In this document: in pieces, positions 46,138 to 56,447 of the stretch
How positions within the stretch are numbered: position 1 is the stretch's first letter
Layout: every line of letters begins with the position of its first letter
NCBI GenBank assembly: GCA_038503035.1
Contig: JAVSML010000047.1
Location: forward strand, 448,972 to 512,971
Length of the DNA: 64,000 nt
Source of the DNA: Crocodylus rhombifer
Lineage: Eukaryota > Chordata > Crocodylia > Crocodylidae
Reading direction: 5' to 3'
Translations under genes and position numbers: made by a program
The notes under the pieces: model-generated
The model's input: only the letters and a program-made list of their open reading frames with translations
What the model was told of the DNA's origin: nothing
Database searches by the model: none

Positions 46138-48390
46138 CTATTTCATAGACTTTTGGGCTGGAAAGGACCTTGGAAGATCTTCGAGTCCAGCCCCCTGCCC
46201 AAAGGGCAGGAAGTCAGCTGGGGTCATAGGATCCCAGCAAGATAAGCATCCAATTTGCTCTTGAAAGTGTTCAATGTAGGTACTTAAACCACCTCCAATG
46301 GCGGGCTATTCCAGACCTTGGGGGCATGGACAGTAAAGCAGTTCTCCCTTATGTCCAGCCTGAAACAGTCTCGCAGTAGTTTATGACCATTCAACCTCGT
46401 CATCCCTTGGGGTGCTCTGGTGAACAAACGTTCCCCCAGATCCTGGTGGTCACCCCTCATAAACATATAGGTGGCCATCAGATCACTCCTGAGCCTGCGC
46501 TTTTCCAGGCTAAAAAGCCCCATGGCTCTCAGCCTGTTGTTGTAAGGTCTGTTTTTCTGACCTCTGATCATGTGCATGGCTCTTCTCTGGACTCTCTCAA
46601 GCTTCTCCACATCCTTTCTGAATTGTGGAGCCAAAACTGGACGCAGTACTCCAGCTGCGGCCTCACCAAGGCTGAGTACAACGGGAGAATGATGTCCCAG
46701 GATTTGCTTGAGAAGCATCTATAGATGCAAGCCAGAGTTTTGGTCACTTTACTAGCTGTAGCATCACACTGAAGGCTCATGTCCATCTTGTGGTCAATGA
46801 TGACCCCCAAGTCTCTTTCTTCCGTAGTGCTAGCCAGTGTAGCACTGCCGAGCCTATAAGGATGCTGCAGGTTTTTCTTCCCAAGGTGGAGAACCTTGCA
46901 TTTTTCGGTGTTAAACACCATCAGGTTCTCATCCGCCCATCTGCTGAGCCTGTCCAGGTCAGCCTGGATCACGCGCCTGTCTTCTGGCGTGGATGCTTTG
47001 CCCCAAAGTTTGGTGTCATCAGCAAACTTGGCCCGTCCGCTCCTGACTCCAATGTCCACATCATTAATGAAGATGTTGAACAATATGGGTCCAAGGACAG
47101 AGCCTTGGGGGACCCCACCGGTCACAGGACACCATGGTGAGTGACTGCCATCAATTACAACCCTCTGGGTCCGACCACAGAGCCAATTTCCCAGCCAGTG
47201 GATCATGGTGGACCCAAGGCCACAACTGGCCAGTTTTGCCAAGAGGTGATCATGGGATACCAAATCGAAGGCTTTTCTAAAGTCAAGATATATGATGTCA
47301 ATCTCATCTCCCTCGTCCAGGTGATAGGTCACCTGGTCATAAAAGGAAATGAGATTGGTCAAGCAAGACCTACCTACAACAAACCCGTGCTGGCCATCCC
47401 TTAGGATGTTGGCGTTGGCCAGTCCATCAAGGATGGCCTCTTTAATAAACTTTTATAAGACCTTCTCCAGGATAAAAGTCAGGCTGATGGGCCTATAGTT
47501 AGCTGGATCCACTTTTCTCCCTTCCTTGAAGATAGGCACCACATTGGCCTTCTTCTAGTCTTCGGGCACTACACCAGAGTGCCAGGAATTTTCAAAGATC
47601 CGTGCCAGAGGCTGGGCTGTGATGATCGCCAGCTCCTTGAGTACCCTGGGGTGTAGATTGTCAGGGCTGACTGGCTTGAAGGTATCCAGCTTCTCAAGAT
47701 GTTCCTTCATGAGGTCAGCATTTATGGAGGGCAGGGGATCTCCCTCACCCAGACCTCCCTGTCCCGTAACGGGCATGGGCGTCTCATGGGGCTCATGAAA
47801 GACTGATGCAAAGTACCCATTTAATAGGTTGGTTTTTTCCTGGATGTCAGTTGTAAGTTGCCCCATCTGGTTCAGCAGAGGTCCAATGTTGCCTTTGCTT
47901 TTTCTCTGGCTCCCCACATATCTGAAAAAGGACTTTTTATTGTCCTTTATGCTCGAAGCTTGGAGTTCAGTTGCAGCCTTGGCTTTCCTGGTTTGCTCCC
48001 TGCAGGACTGGATCAGTGCAGAATCATCCTCCTTGGAGGTGAATCCCGTCCTCCATCCATTGTAGCCTTTTCTTTTTAACCTTAGGAGATCTGCTCGGTC
48101 CCTGGAGAGCCAGGGGGACTGCTGTGCACTCTTGCTGCCTTTCCTCTGAGGTGGAATAGACTTAGCTTGTGCACTGAGGATCGTTCCCTTGAGGAGCAAC
48201 CACTCTTCTTGAACTCCCCTCTTTCTGGGGTCATAGTCCCTTAGGGCCTCACTGACAAGCCTCCTGAGCTTGTCAAAGTTGGCTTTTCTGAAGTCAAGAA
48301 CTTCTGTGTTGTTGACTGATTTGCCAGCTTTACAGTGGATGGTGAAGGTGATCAGCTCATGGTCACACTTCAGGTGTAAAATTCTAGTGG
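46138..48390 (-). mobile_element. CR1 LINE, copy B, 5'-truncated
   Basis: The 3' end lies at about 46138 ('gtctatgaaatag', preceded by 'ggtcctttccagccc' and '...gaccccagctgacttcctgccctttgggcagg' in sense). Coding runs leftward from about 48390, at the end of the endonuclease domain (DHELITF), through the linker and reverse transcriptase to the C terminus. Its 3' UTR differs from those of copies A and C, so it belongs to another CR1 subfamily. The 5' truncation point is near 48390-48520. Confidence 0.9.
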
Positions 48391-48514
48391 ATGCAATAGC
48401 TGGTAACAGGAATGGCGGGGGTAGGGGGGGGATAAGGTTGTAATGGTCAAAGATCTCATCTCTACCCCTACCACCAGCAACTTTTAAGCAACAACCCAGC
48501 ATGTCCACTCCCAT
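46284..48514 (-). pseudogene. CR1 ORF2, near-complete reverse transcriptase with few lesions (copy B)
   Basis: From 48514 a 319-codon frame holds the end of the endonuclease (DHELITF), the linker with SRDRADLLRLKRKG and the start of the reverse transcriptase (NLHPRVLKELA, GVVPED). A TAG at 47555-47557 replaces the usual Trp of DWKKANVVPIF. A second stop lies near 47455. The next frame (47362-46568) has IIYLDFRKAFDLVSH (motif A), GGVPQGSVLGPILFNIF (motif B) and FADD (47015-47026). A frameshift near 46640 leads into the last frame (46718-46284) with RAMHMIRGQ, GHKLLRDCFRLDIREN and VWNSPP. All catalytic Asp residues are present; only two stops and one frameshift are obvious, so this copy is younger than A. 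Confidence 0.85.
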
Positions 48515-48529
48515 GCATGTGAAACATTG

Positions 48530-48699
48530 CTAGAGTGTAAGCAGCAGACGTATTTCTGTTTCCAACATTAACCCCCTCCCTCTCTCCTGCCTCACCGCAG
48601 TTGGCCCAGATGCAAAAGCAGATGTACATCCATTTCACCCTACTCACCCAAACTGATATAATGTCCCTTCTCCATAACTTACAAGTCCCCAGACACAGA
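48530..48699. other. Short spacer between CR1 copy B and Myb-like remnant
   Basis: No coding similarity seen. May be Harbinger interior. Confidence 0.4.
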
Positions 48700-49379
48700 T
48701 CCTCAGGTGTCTGGCACTGACAGCAATCTTTGGGTCTTGGGAATTTCTGGCATACAGAACAAATCTGGGGTTAGTATGGTCATGGAGTCTGACGTATCCT
48801 TCTCCTCCTCTGGGATATTCAGGAAAGAGCCCAGGAAGAATGGGTTCATGATCAAGACTTCTTCTTCATTTTGGTTCTCCGTGTCCTGTAGCTGCTGCGA
48901 ACACTTGCCCCCTGCCTCTGACTGGTGGCCTGAAGCCTGCATAGTGCCCATTGCACTGCCTGCTTTGGTGGCATGATGTTACGGCTAGGTTATGCTGTGG
49001 CCTTGGTTATGCTTGCTGGCTAGGTTACGCTATGGCCTTGAAGGATTGTAGGCAAGCATCTCCTGTGTCCTTTGTGACAGTGCTTAACAGCTTATCACTG
49101 AATGGAGCTACTGAGCGTCCAGCCCCAGAATGAAAATTCTGGTCCTTGACCTGATGGAAAGTACATTTTAGACTTCATCTTGTTGTGGCACCGGACCCAG
49201 TCATGATTGCAGCCATGTTCCTTCATTTGTTTGGCAATGGACACATAGACCAGCTTATTTAATTTATTTTACAGCTGGTCAAGAACATTTCGTTCTCCCC
49301 AAATATCAGTTAAAGCCTCCAGTTCATTGTGGCCCCAGTTGAAGCCATGGCTTTGAGAACTATCTAGCTGCCCCTCCAT
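48700..49379 (-). pseudogene. Myb/SANT-like DNA-binding protein of a Harbinger transposon, degenerate
   Basis: Minus strand from an ATG at 49377-49379. The first frame reads MEGQLDSSQSHGFNWGHNELEAL then TDIWGERNVLDQL and a TAA at about 49268; the same frame resumes with LVYVSIAKQMKEHGCNHDW and CHNKMKSKMY. This is the trihelix/MADF-like pattern W..xE...L..IW.....L......VY..IA..M...G..R...QCR.K.K.L. After a frameshift follow HSGAGRSVAPFSDKL (family form SGxGRxTCPFYEEL) and an 82-codon acidic tail frame (48951-48703) with DLFCMPEIPKTQ. Such proteins act with Harbinger transposases in nuclear import and terminal binding. Stop, frameshift and lost Trp/Arg contacts show it is dead. Confidence 0.6.
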
Positions 49380-49950
49380 GACTGGCAGACACTGCTGCTT
49401 ATTTTGTGCCTCTATTGCATATTTTTGAGGGCAAATGAGTCACTGAAAGAGGGCTTGCTGTGCTCTGACCAGTCAGCAGATGCTTTCTGCTCACAGCTAA
49501 GAGAAGTTATTTATTTGTATGGAAACTTTTCATGAAGGTCTGACTTGCAACTTGTGCATATCAATAAAAGTGTGAACTGTGCCTTAGTACCAACACCCAT
49601 GCTGATCTTCTCAAGTGCACCAAATTGTGCCCCAGATATACCCATTGTCTAGAATGATAGACAATGCATTGGCTTACTGCCAATAACACCTGAAAATCAC
49701 TACCTGTGATGAAGCTTGATTGAAAGCAATTGTTGCTGGCCCTTCAAGCACCCTCTCCCTCACCCCAGCATCAATGTCCAATTGCTGAACTGTGGTCCTG
49801 GAGGTGTAATAGATCATGGAGGTGGAGGGAGGAAATCGGGGTTCTTTCAGTTCCTATTCTTCTCTACATCTGCCTTTTTACTGCTAAGCACTTGATGAAT
49901 TTCAGGATTAATCCCCAAAAAACCAACCCCCGCCCCCAGTTTTTACAAGG
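49380..49950. other. Spacer upstream of the Myb-like remnant
   Basis: No gene seen. If the Harbinger reading is right, this is the 5' region of the Myb-like gene. No terminal inverted repeat identified. Confidence 0.4.
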
Positions 49951-49953
49951 CAG

Positions 49954-50585
49954 GCAATGCTACTGGGACCTATTCAAAAGATGGGTGTAGAGGCCTCACA
50001 TCAACCTTTCTTCCCTGGCTTCTCCTGGATTGGGGGTGCTTGCTTGGCTGACTCTTCATTGTGGGTCTAGTAATAGTTCCGCTAAGTGCTATTATCTGCA
50101 TTCCTGCATGAATCACAGGTTTCTGTGGTCACTGGGCACCCCACATTTTTGCAGGAGGGGCAGGTACAGGGATCCAAAAATGTAAAAGATCAGGGCTGGT
50201 AATGCTGTTAAGGCTAATAACTTGCTATTTGCCAAACAAGCCTTTATTTGGGGTTTGGCCATTTCTGTGTTCTTCTCAGTGCACCCCTTTTTTCAGCTGA
50301 ATACGTGTCATAGGAAAATGGGGAGTTTGGAGACTTGTGACAATTAGGAATGTGATTGTATTTGCTGCTTCTGGTACCTCGATGCCTGGCATAGCTCTTA
50401 ATGTGCTAATGGGACCTATTCTAAAGACAGGCATGAGGACCTCACACCTACCTTTCTTCCTCAGCTTCTGCCAGATTGGAGGTGCTTGCTTGGCTGATAC
50501 TTCATGGTGGCTTTATTAATTGTTATGGTAAATAGAACATTATCTGCAGTTCTGGGTAAATCATGAGTTTTGGGGTCATCTGACA
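49954..50585. repeat. Direct duplication with about 450-bp period
   Basis: 'atgctactgggacctattcaaaagatgggtgtagaggcctcacat' onward (49957) recurs as 'gtgctaatgggacctattctaaagacaggcatgaggacctcacac' (50404), and both continue with 'ctttcttcc(c)t..gcttct', 'ggtgcttgcttggctga', 'cttcat' and 'attatctgca'. Roughly 75-80 percent identity over about 180 bases. The intervening 270 bases are not repeated. Confidence 0.7.
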
Positions 50586-50595
50586 GCGGCCTGCT

Positions 50596-50812
50596 GGTCA
50601 GGAGTGAAGGGCACCAGAATGGCCCTGGAGGCTGTGGGTCAGAAGTGAGGGGCACCAGTAGGGCCAGGGATCAGGGGGTGAGAAGTGAGGGTCATCATCA
50701 GGGATGGGGGGATGCAGATTGGGACTGAGAGGCACCGGCATAGCCCAGGACTGAGGGGCAACAGTGAGGCCGGGGTCTGTGGATTGGGAGTGAGGGGCAG
50801 CAGCAGGGATGC
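50596..50812 (+). repeat. Degenerate minisatellite, about 40-bp units
   Basis: Units of the type '(t)gg(g)agtgaggggca(c/g)cagcagggccagg...' occur about five times (for example at 50600, 50640, 50680, 50725 and 50785). Unit length varies between about 30 and 45 bases. GC-rich, purine-rich on the plus strand. Confidence 0.6.
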
Positions 50813-51035
50813 ACCTTCCCCCACCTCTCTCTTACATTGGCTGTCCCAAGCACAGCCCAAGGCTTCCATCTAGCCGCTGTACACAGAGGCTTTTTCAGCT
50901 TGGACCCCCAGTCCCTTGTGCAGGTTTTGGGACCCCCTGTAAGATAATGCAGGGAGTGCACCACAACACTCTAATGTGCACAGAAAGCCTCCCAGTATGT
51001 ATGAAGTCCCAACCAATGTGCACAGGAAGATTATA

Positions 51036-51076
51036 GATATATATGTATATATATATATATATGTATGTATGTATGG
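51036..51076. repeat. (TA)n/(TATG)n microsatellite
   Basis: Alternating TA and TATG units directly upstream of CR1 copy C; probably at or near its insertion point. Confidence 0.9.
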
Positions 51077-51119
51077 GTTGCTAGATTTTTGTGGGCATGC
51101 ATAATGGAAGATAGCCAAT

Positions 51120-51308
51120 GTGGTCCCCATCTTTAATTGGAAGATAGCCAATGTGGTCCCACTCTTTAAAAAAGGGAGGAGGGAGGACCCGGACAACTAT
51201 AGGCCCGTCAGTATTACCTCAATCCTAGGGAAACTCTTTGCGTTTCATGGAGCACATCTGCGATGGGCCGGCTTCAGGGATGATGCTCACGGGCAGCCAG
51301 CACAGTAA
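51120..51308 (+). pseudogene. CR1 ORF2 N-terminal piece in another frame (copy C)
   Basis: Encodes IANVVPLFKKGRREDPDNYRP and VSITSILGKLF, the part of the reverse transcriptase that should directly precede the 409-codon frame. A frame change near 51240 separates the two. Confidence 0.8.
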
Positions 51309-52467
51309 CAGTAGGGGCAGGTCATGTCAGACCAACCTGATTGCCTTTTATGATCAGGTCACAAAAGCAATGGATGCAGGTGTTGCCGTGGATGTAGTCT
51401 TTCTGGACTTCAGCAAGGGCTTTGACACCATCTCCCACCCCATCCTCAGTAAAAAAATGGGTGACTGTGGCATTGATGACTACACAGTCAGATGGATTGC
51501 AGGTTGGCTGAAGGGTCGTACTCAGAGGGTGGTGGTGGATGGGTCATATTCAACCTGGGGGGAAGTGGGCAGCAGAGTCCCCCAGGGCTCGGTCCTTGGG
51601 GCCATGCTGTTCAATTTCTTTATCAGTGATTTGGATGACAGAGTGAAAAGCAACCTGTTTAAATTCAGTGATGATACCAAAATTTGGGGTGAGGTGAGCA
51701 TGTTAGTAGGGAGGGAAAGACTGCAGCAAGACCTGGATAGGTTACAGGGGTGGGCTAACGAAAACAGGATGGGTTTCAATACTGACAAGTGCAGGGTGCT
51801 GCACTTGGGCAGTAGAAACCAGCAGCACACTTATAAGATGGGAAACTCCCTTCTTGAGAGTACGGAGGCAGAAAGAGATCTTGGAGTCATTATTGACTCC
51901 AAGATGAACATGGGCCAACAATGCGAGGTCACGGTTGGCAGGGCTAACTGGACCTTGTCATGCATCCACAGGTGCATCTCAAGTAGGGCCAAGGAGGTGA
52001 TCCTCCCCCTCTATGCGACGCTGGTCAGGCCACAGCTGGAGTACTGTGTCCAGTTCTGTGCGCCCCACTTCAGGAGGGATGTGGACAACATTGAAAGGGT
52101 CCAGAGAAGGGCCTCCCGCATGATCAGGGGACAACAGGGCAGACCCTACAATGAAAGACTGCGGGACCTGAACCTGTTCAGCCTTCACAAGAGAAGGCTG
52201 AGGGGGGACCTGGTGACTGTCTATAAATTCACTAGGGGGGACCAGAAGGGTTTGGGAGAGACCTTGTTTCCCCTAGTGCCCCCTGGCATAACAAGGAATA
52301 ACGGCCACAAGTTGTTGGAGAGTAGGTTTAGATTAGACATCCGTAAGAACTACTTCACAGTTAGGGCAGCTAGGATCTGGAATAAACTTCCAAGGGAAGT
52401 GTTGCTGGCTCCTACCCTGCGGGTCTTTAAGAAGAGGCTTGATGACCACCTGGCTGGAGTCATTTGA
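51238..52467 (+). pseudogene. CR1 ORF2 reverse transcriptase, 409-codon open frame, 5'-truncated (copy C)
   Basis: The longest real coding remnant in the window. In order: RGRSCQTNLIAFYDQV, VVFLDFSKGFDT (motif A, Asp at about 51406-51408; Gly for the usual Ala), GSRVPQGSVLGAMLFNFF (motif B), FSDD (motif C, 51664-51675; Ser for Ala, both Asp kept), GFNTDKCRVLHLG, ERDLGVIIDSKM, RASRMIRGQQGRPY, GHKLLESRFRLDIR, WNKLPREV, and a stop after HLAGVI. Open to the normal end of ORF2. It lacks the endonuclease, the linker and the N-terminal part of the reverse transcriptase, has no promoter, and its nominal start Met is not natural, so it is a truncated retroposon copy and not a gene. Its open state suggests the youngest of the three CR1 copies. 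Confidence 0.85.
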
Positions 52468-52549
52468 GCCCAGTTTTTCTCCTGCCCAGGAAGGGGGTCA
52501 GACTTGAAGATCTACAAGGTCCCTTCCGACCCTACTTCTATGATGCTGT

Positions 52550-53350
52550 GGTATTATAATGTTGTGCACTGTTTGAGTGAAATTAAAAACAAACAAGGGG
52601 ATTTACACGTGAAATGTTTATTTGATGACAGTAAACTAAAAAATAAAGTGAGAATAAAGATAGGAATGAAAAGAATAACAAATTGTAATATTGATCAAAA
52701 AGTAAAAAGAAATGTGTTAAAGTATTTAAAAAACAAAACCCAATTAAATTAATGAAAGTAATGAAACAGCACAACTTTCAGTGATCTGCACATCAGTGTG
52801 TGGTAAGCTATAGGAGCTCCCTCCTATAATTTAGTGTGAAAAGATCAGTGGGGTAGATTGTTATGTGACACCACCTACAGTAATTTACTATGAATAGTGC
52901 ACCGAGCATTTTCTGTGCAGTCACGTGTATACAGTGATGGAAAAAATTAAAACCCATCATTTCAACTTCAGGGTCATAGCATGAAATCCTGAGGAATAAG
53001 CCCATCATGTGTCCAAGTGCCCAGTGACCAAGCATATATGTAATACCTGTGCTACTATGATAAGATATTGACAAAGTAGCCAGTTCTTTTCTTCTCCTTT
53101 TTCTAGAACTTTCCTTTATCTTACTATAACCTACTTTTATGTCATGTCCTAAGAAATGCTGAGTATTTTATGGAGACCAATGTAGCACTTCAAACCTGGC
53201 ATTACCTCTTTATCACTAAAATATGATTTTTTAAAAAGTCTGTGAATATTCTACCAAGCTAAGTGGGATATGCAACTCATAGTGTTTGTATTTGGTTTAA
53301 TTTAACTACAATACAGTGAACAGCCACAGAGAAAGATAAATTTGCAGTTT
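52550..53350. other. AT-rich spacer, no gene seen
   Basis: Frames do not exceed 88 codons and have no motif. Confidence 0.5.
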
Positions 53351-53950
53351 AATAATTTAAGACAAGAAAACTGAACCTGAACCTGGGCACCTCAGACTGT
53401 CCACCCCACACCCAGTGCTGGAGGCACCAGATGGAGTGCGTGTGTGTGTGGGAGGGGTGGAGGGGTGGTCCCCATGGACACCAGCTTGGGATTCACCAAA
53501 GATGTGCTTGCCCACGAGATGGGTTGGGGCCATGGGCTGCTGGAGAGCAGTGTTTGGGAGGGGATGGGGGGGCAGGGCCAGTGTTGGGGCCAGGATCAGG
53601 GGGTGGGATTGCTGGGCAGTTGCATCAAGGGGCTGGGGCCTAAGGCAGAGCCACAATTTGCTACCCACACATCCCTGCCAGAGGCATCAGTTCTGTGGCC
53701 AGGGGCATGCTGGGAACGGATTGTAGCTCTTCCCTGGGCCCCAGCTCTGTGTGCTGTCACCCTCTGATCCCATGCTGTGATCCTGGCCCCAGCCTCGCCA
53801 GCCCGTCCCACTGTTGGATGCCACTCCCTTCCCACCTGCAACCCTATCCAATCTGCCCAGCTGAGCATAGCCTGCCCATGTGGGTCCTGGGCTGGGCTTC
53901 ATGGAGACCCCCAGGATCACCAGGCAGTGATAGTGTGGGCCTGAGACAGA
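53351..53950. repeat. GC-rich unclassified block
   Basis: Overlapping frames on both strands (70-130 codons), all without recognisable motifs. Composition resembles the interiors of the miniature elements elsewhere. No gene called. Confidence 0.4.
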
Positions 53951-54036
53951 GCCACCTCAGGAGTTTTGGTGAGCTGTTGCAGGTCAGATACCCCCTCCCC
54001 TGCCCTGCAATAGCTCACCAAAACTTCCTAAGTGGC
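53951..54036. repeat. Hairpin with about 33-bp arms
   Basis: 'gccacctcaggagttttggtgagctgttgcagg' faces 'cctgcaatagctcaccaaaacttcctaagtggc', with two mismatches and two single-base gaps, around a C-rich 20-base loop. Could be the inner junction of a foldback element. Confidence 0.8.
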
Positions 54037-54039
54037 CTT

Positions 54040-54899
54040 CCAGCACAAACAATTGCCTTCCTTTGTCTTAATGATTTGCAGTTATGAAGCTTAATGTACA
54101 TTATGGTTGTTATTTGAAGATTTTTTATTTGAAGATTCAGGTTTTAGTTTGCACGTTATTTTAGTGTAAGACTTGTTTCTAATCCCTATTGTAAGGAAAT
54201 GAAAAATCTGTTGTATTTTTAAAAAGCCCAGTGGCAGAATTTAAAATAGGTTAGGAGATCACTGAAGCTTTCATTTTTTCCTGGAGAAGTTGGAATAACC
54301 TTTAACCTAACTGAAGAAAGTAATAAATTAAAAGTAAAACTGTAGAAAAGGGAAAGGGAGGAGGGAATCTCTGCAGACTCTAATTCGTTTTTGAAAGTGG
54401 CAGCTATTTGAGAAAACTGACTTCCACTGAAATTTTATTTCAAGAACACATTTTTGCTTCACATTAATATACCCCCTTAAATGTCAAAATGGCATTTGAG
54501 AGGTATTAACATGACACTGCTAACATTGATGTTGCATAGTATATGGTGAGTGATGCATTGGGTTCACCCCTACTATAATTTTTGATTGACATAATGCTTT
54601 TGCATAGCATTTCAACCTGAAATAAAAGCCAGTTTTAAAACTATGGGGAGTAATTCATTATTGATGAAAGCTTATTGAGAAATTAGGGGTCTAAGCCTTC
54701 AACTTGTATTGATATGAGAAATCTTGATCTGTGCAAGTAGTTTCATGACCTTCAACACTCCCACTACCATGACTGTTTTCCTTGCAGGAAGAGATGCTAG
54801 ACCCCATTATGAACCCATATAGAATGTTAAAGTAAAATCTAGACTTTATTTTCAGCAGGCTTTTTCAATTCAGTGCTGAGACATAGTCTCTTAAATTCC
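54040..54899. other. AT-rich spacer, no gene seen
   Basis: Nothing recognised. Confidence 0.5.
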
Positions 54900-54911
54900 A
54901 TTTTCTGAAGT

Positions 54912-55037
54912 TGCTGGGTTTTAGTTGTAGCCATGTTGGTCTAGGGATATAGGCAGCAAGGTTGTTTGAGTAGATGTGATATCTTTTTTTTATTCTAATA
55001 AAAGATATCACATCTACTCAAACAACCTTGCCTGCCT
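54912..55037. mobile_element. Snapback retroelement tail with perfect 12-bp target duplication
   Basis: Minus-strand reading of 54912-54998 is the tail of the family at 2641 and 34435 ('aataaaa...agatatcacatct', 'ccttgctgcc', 'ctagaccaacatggctacaac'). 54998-55037 is a second copy of the same piece in the opposite direction, so 54951-55037 folds into a hairpin with about 38-base arms (one single-base gap). ATTTTCTGAAGT flanks the whole unit exactly at 54900-54911 and 55038-55049. One insertion event therefore placed a self-complementary tail. Confidence 0.85.
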
Positions 55038-55049
55038 ATTTTCTGAAGT

Positions 55050-56047
55050 AGTAGTAAGAGAAGTACATTCTTCTCTCTAACTAAAGCAGCTAAAAACCTA
55101 ATTCTGTGAACACTAGAAATTCATATGTGAGTAAAGCCTGCAAATTCAGGCCCTAAGTGAGCATCACTTCATCCACAAAGTAGAATTGTATGAATTGTTA
55201 ATAATTAAAAATAAATAAATCCTACCTCTAGCAAACATTCATTTTGAGAAGGCTTTATTATATTTGGTATTTCTTCACTGTAATAGTGGAATTGCTGGAA
55301 GCTTTCAAGAAAGCCTGTTTTTCAGCTTTCCAGACTAAGTTTGCAGACACCAACATTTCAGATACTTTGGAGAAGCTAATTTGGACCTGAATTCCAGTTT
55401 CTAATGGAATATCCATTCTTGCCAGAGGATATAGACAGTGTGGTTACAGCAGCAGTTTCTGAAATCAGATACTTCAGCTTATAGGATCGGGTTCTTTTTG
55501 TTAGCTCACATATCTGAACTTTAAAAGGTAATTTTGATTAAACTTAAGTACTGTCATATATAACCTATACTCAGATTGCCATAATATTTTTGTAAACCCT
55601 ATGTCCTTGGGTGGGGGTGTTAGGCCTCTGTATTGCATAGGCCGTTGAACTGGCAGGGGGAAATAGGCCACCTGCAGAGGAAAGAGATCTAGGATTTTAA
55701 AAAGGGGTGGGGGGTGCAAGATCAGTGACCCATACTGGAGGTGTGGCTGCACCCCACTGCTCCTAGGTTCCTCACTCTCCCTTTCCCCTCTCTCCCCCTT
55801 AGACCTTGCACTGGGGTATGTAAACCATAAAATGGATACAGCAGCCAAGAACTTTAAGTCCCTGAATCAGGTTAGAAAATTCTACCTCACCTCTCTCAGC
55901 ACCCCTTCCTTTCCTGTGCATGCTCACTGACACCTCTCCACCCTCCCGTTCACTCCTTGCAATCTCTACTTATGCATTTGGATCCATGGAACAGGGAATG
56001 CAGCCACCACTGCCACTGTTTCAGCCACTACTGCCCCACTCTGGTAG
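55050..56047. other. Spacer, no gene seen
   Basis: A 115-codon minus frame (55501-55848) has no motif. 55930-56047 is C-rich. Nothing supported. Confidence 0.5.
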
Positions 56048-56447
56048 NNNNNNNNNNNNNNNNNNNNNNNNNNNNNNNNNNNNNNNNNNNNNNNNNNNNN
56101 NNNNNNNNNNNNNNNNNNNNNNNNNNNNNNNNNNNNNNNNNNNNNNNNNNNNNNNNNNNNNNNNNNNNNNNNNNNNNNNNNNNNNNNNNNNNNNNNNNNN
56201 NNNNNNNNNNNNNNNNNNNNNNNNNNNNNNNNNNNNNNNNNNNNNNNNNNNNNNNNNNNNNNNNNNNNNNNNNNNNNNNNNNNNNNNNNNNNNNNNNNNN
56301 NNNNNNNNNNNNNNNNNNNNNNNNNNNNNNNNNNNNNNNNNNNNNNNNNNNNNNNNNNNNNNNNNNNNNNNNNNNNNNNNNNNNNNNNNNNNNNNNNNNN
56401 NNNNNNNNNNNNNNNNNNNNNNNNNNNNNNNNNNNNNNNNNNNNNNN
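56048..56447. other. Assembly gap, 400 N
   Basis: A run of exactly 400 undetermined bases. Open frames reported across it are meaningless. Confidence 0.99.

Larger units (their letters stand above)
51104..52549 (+). mobile_element. CR1 LINE, copy C, 5'-truncated
   Basis: Starts at the IANVVP block of the reverse transcriptase and ends with a CR1 3' UTR ('catttgagcccag...ctgcccaggaagggggtcagacttgaagatc...ggtcccttccgaccc...tctatga'). The first 33 bases (from 51106, 'ggaagatagccaatgtggtc...') are tandemly repeated at 51139, right at the truncation point. Same subfamily as copy A by its 3' part. Length about 1.45 kb. Confidence 0.9.
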
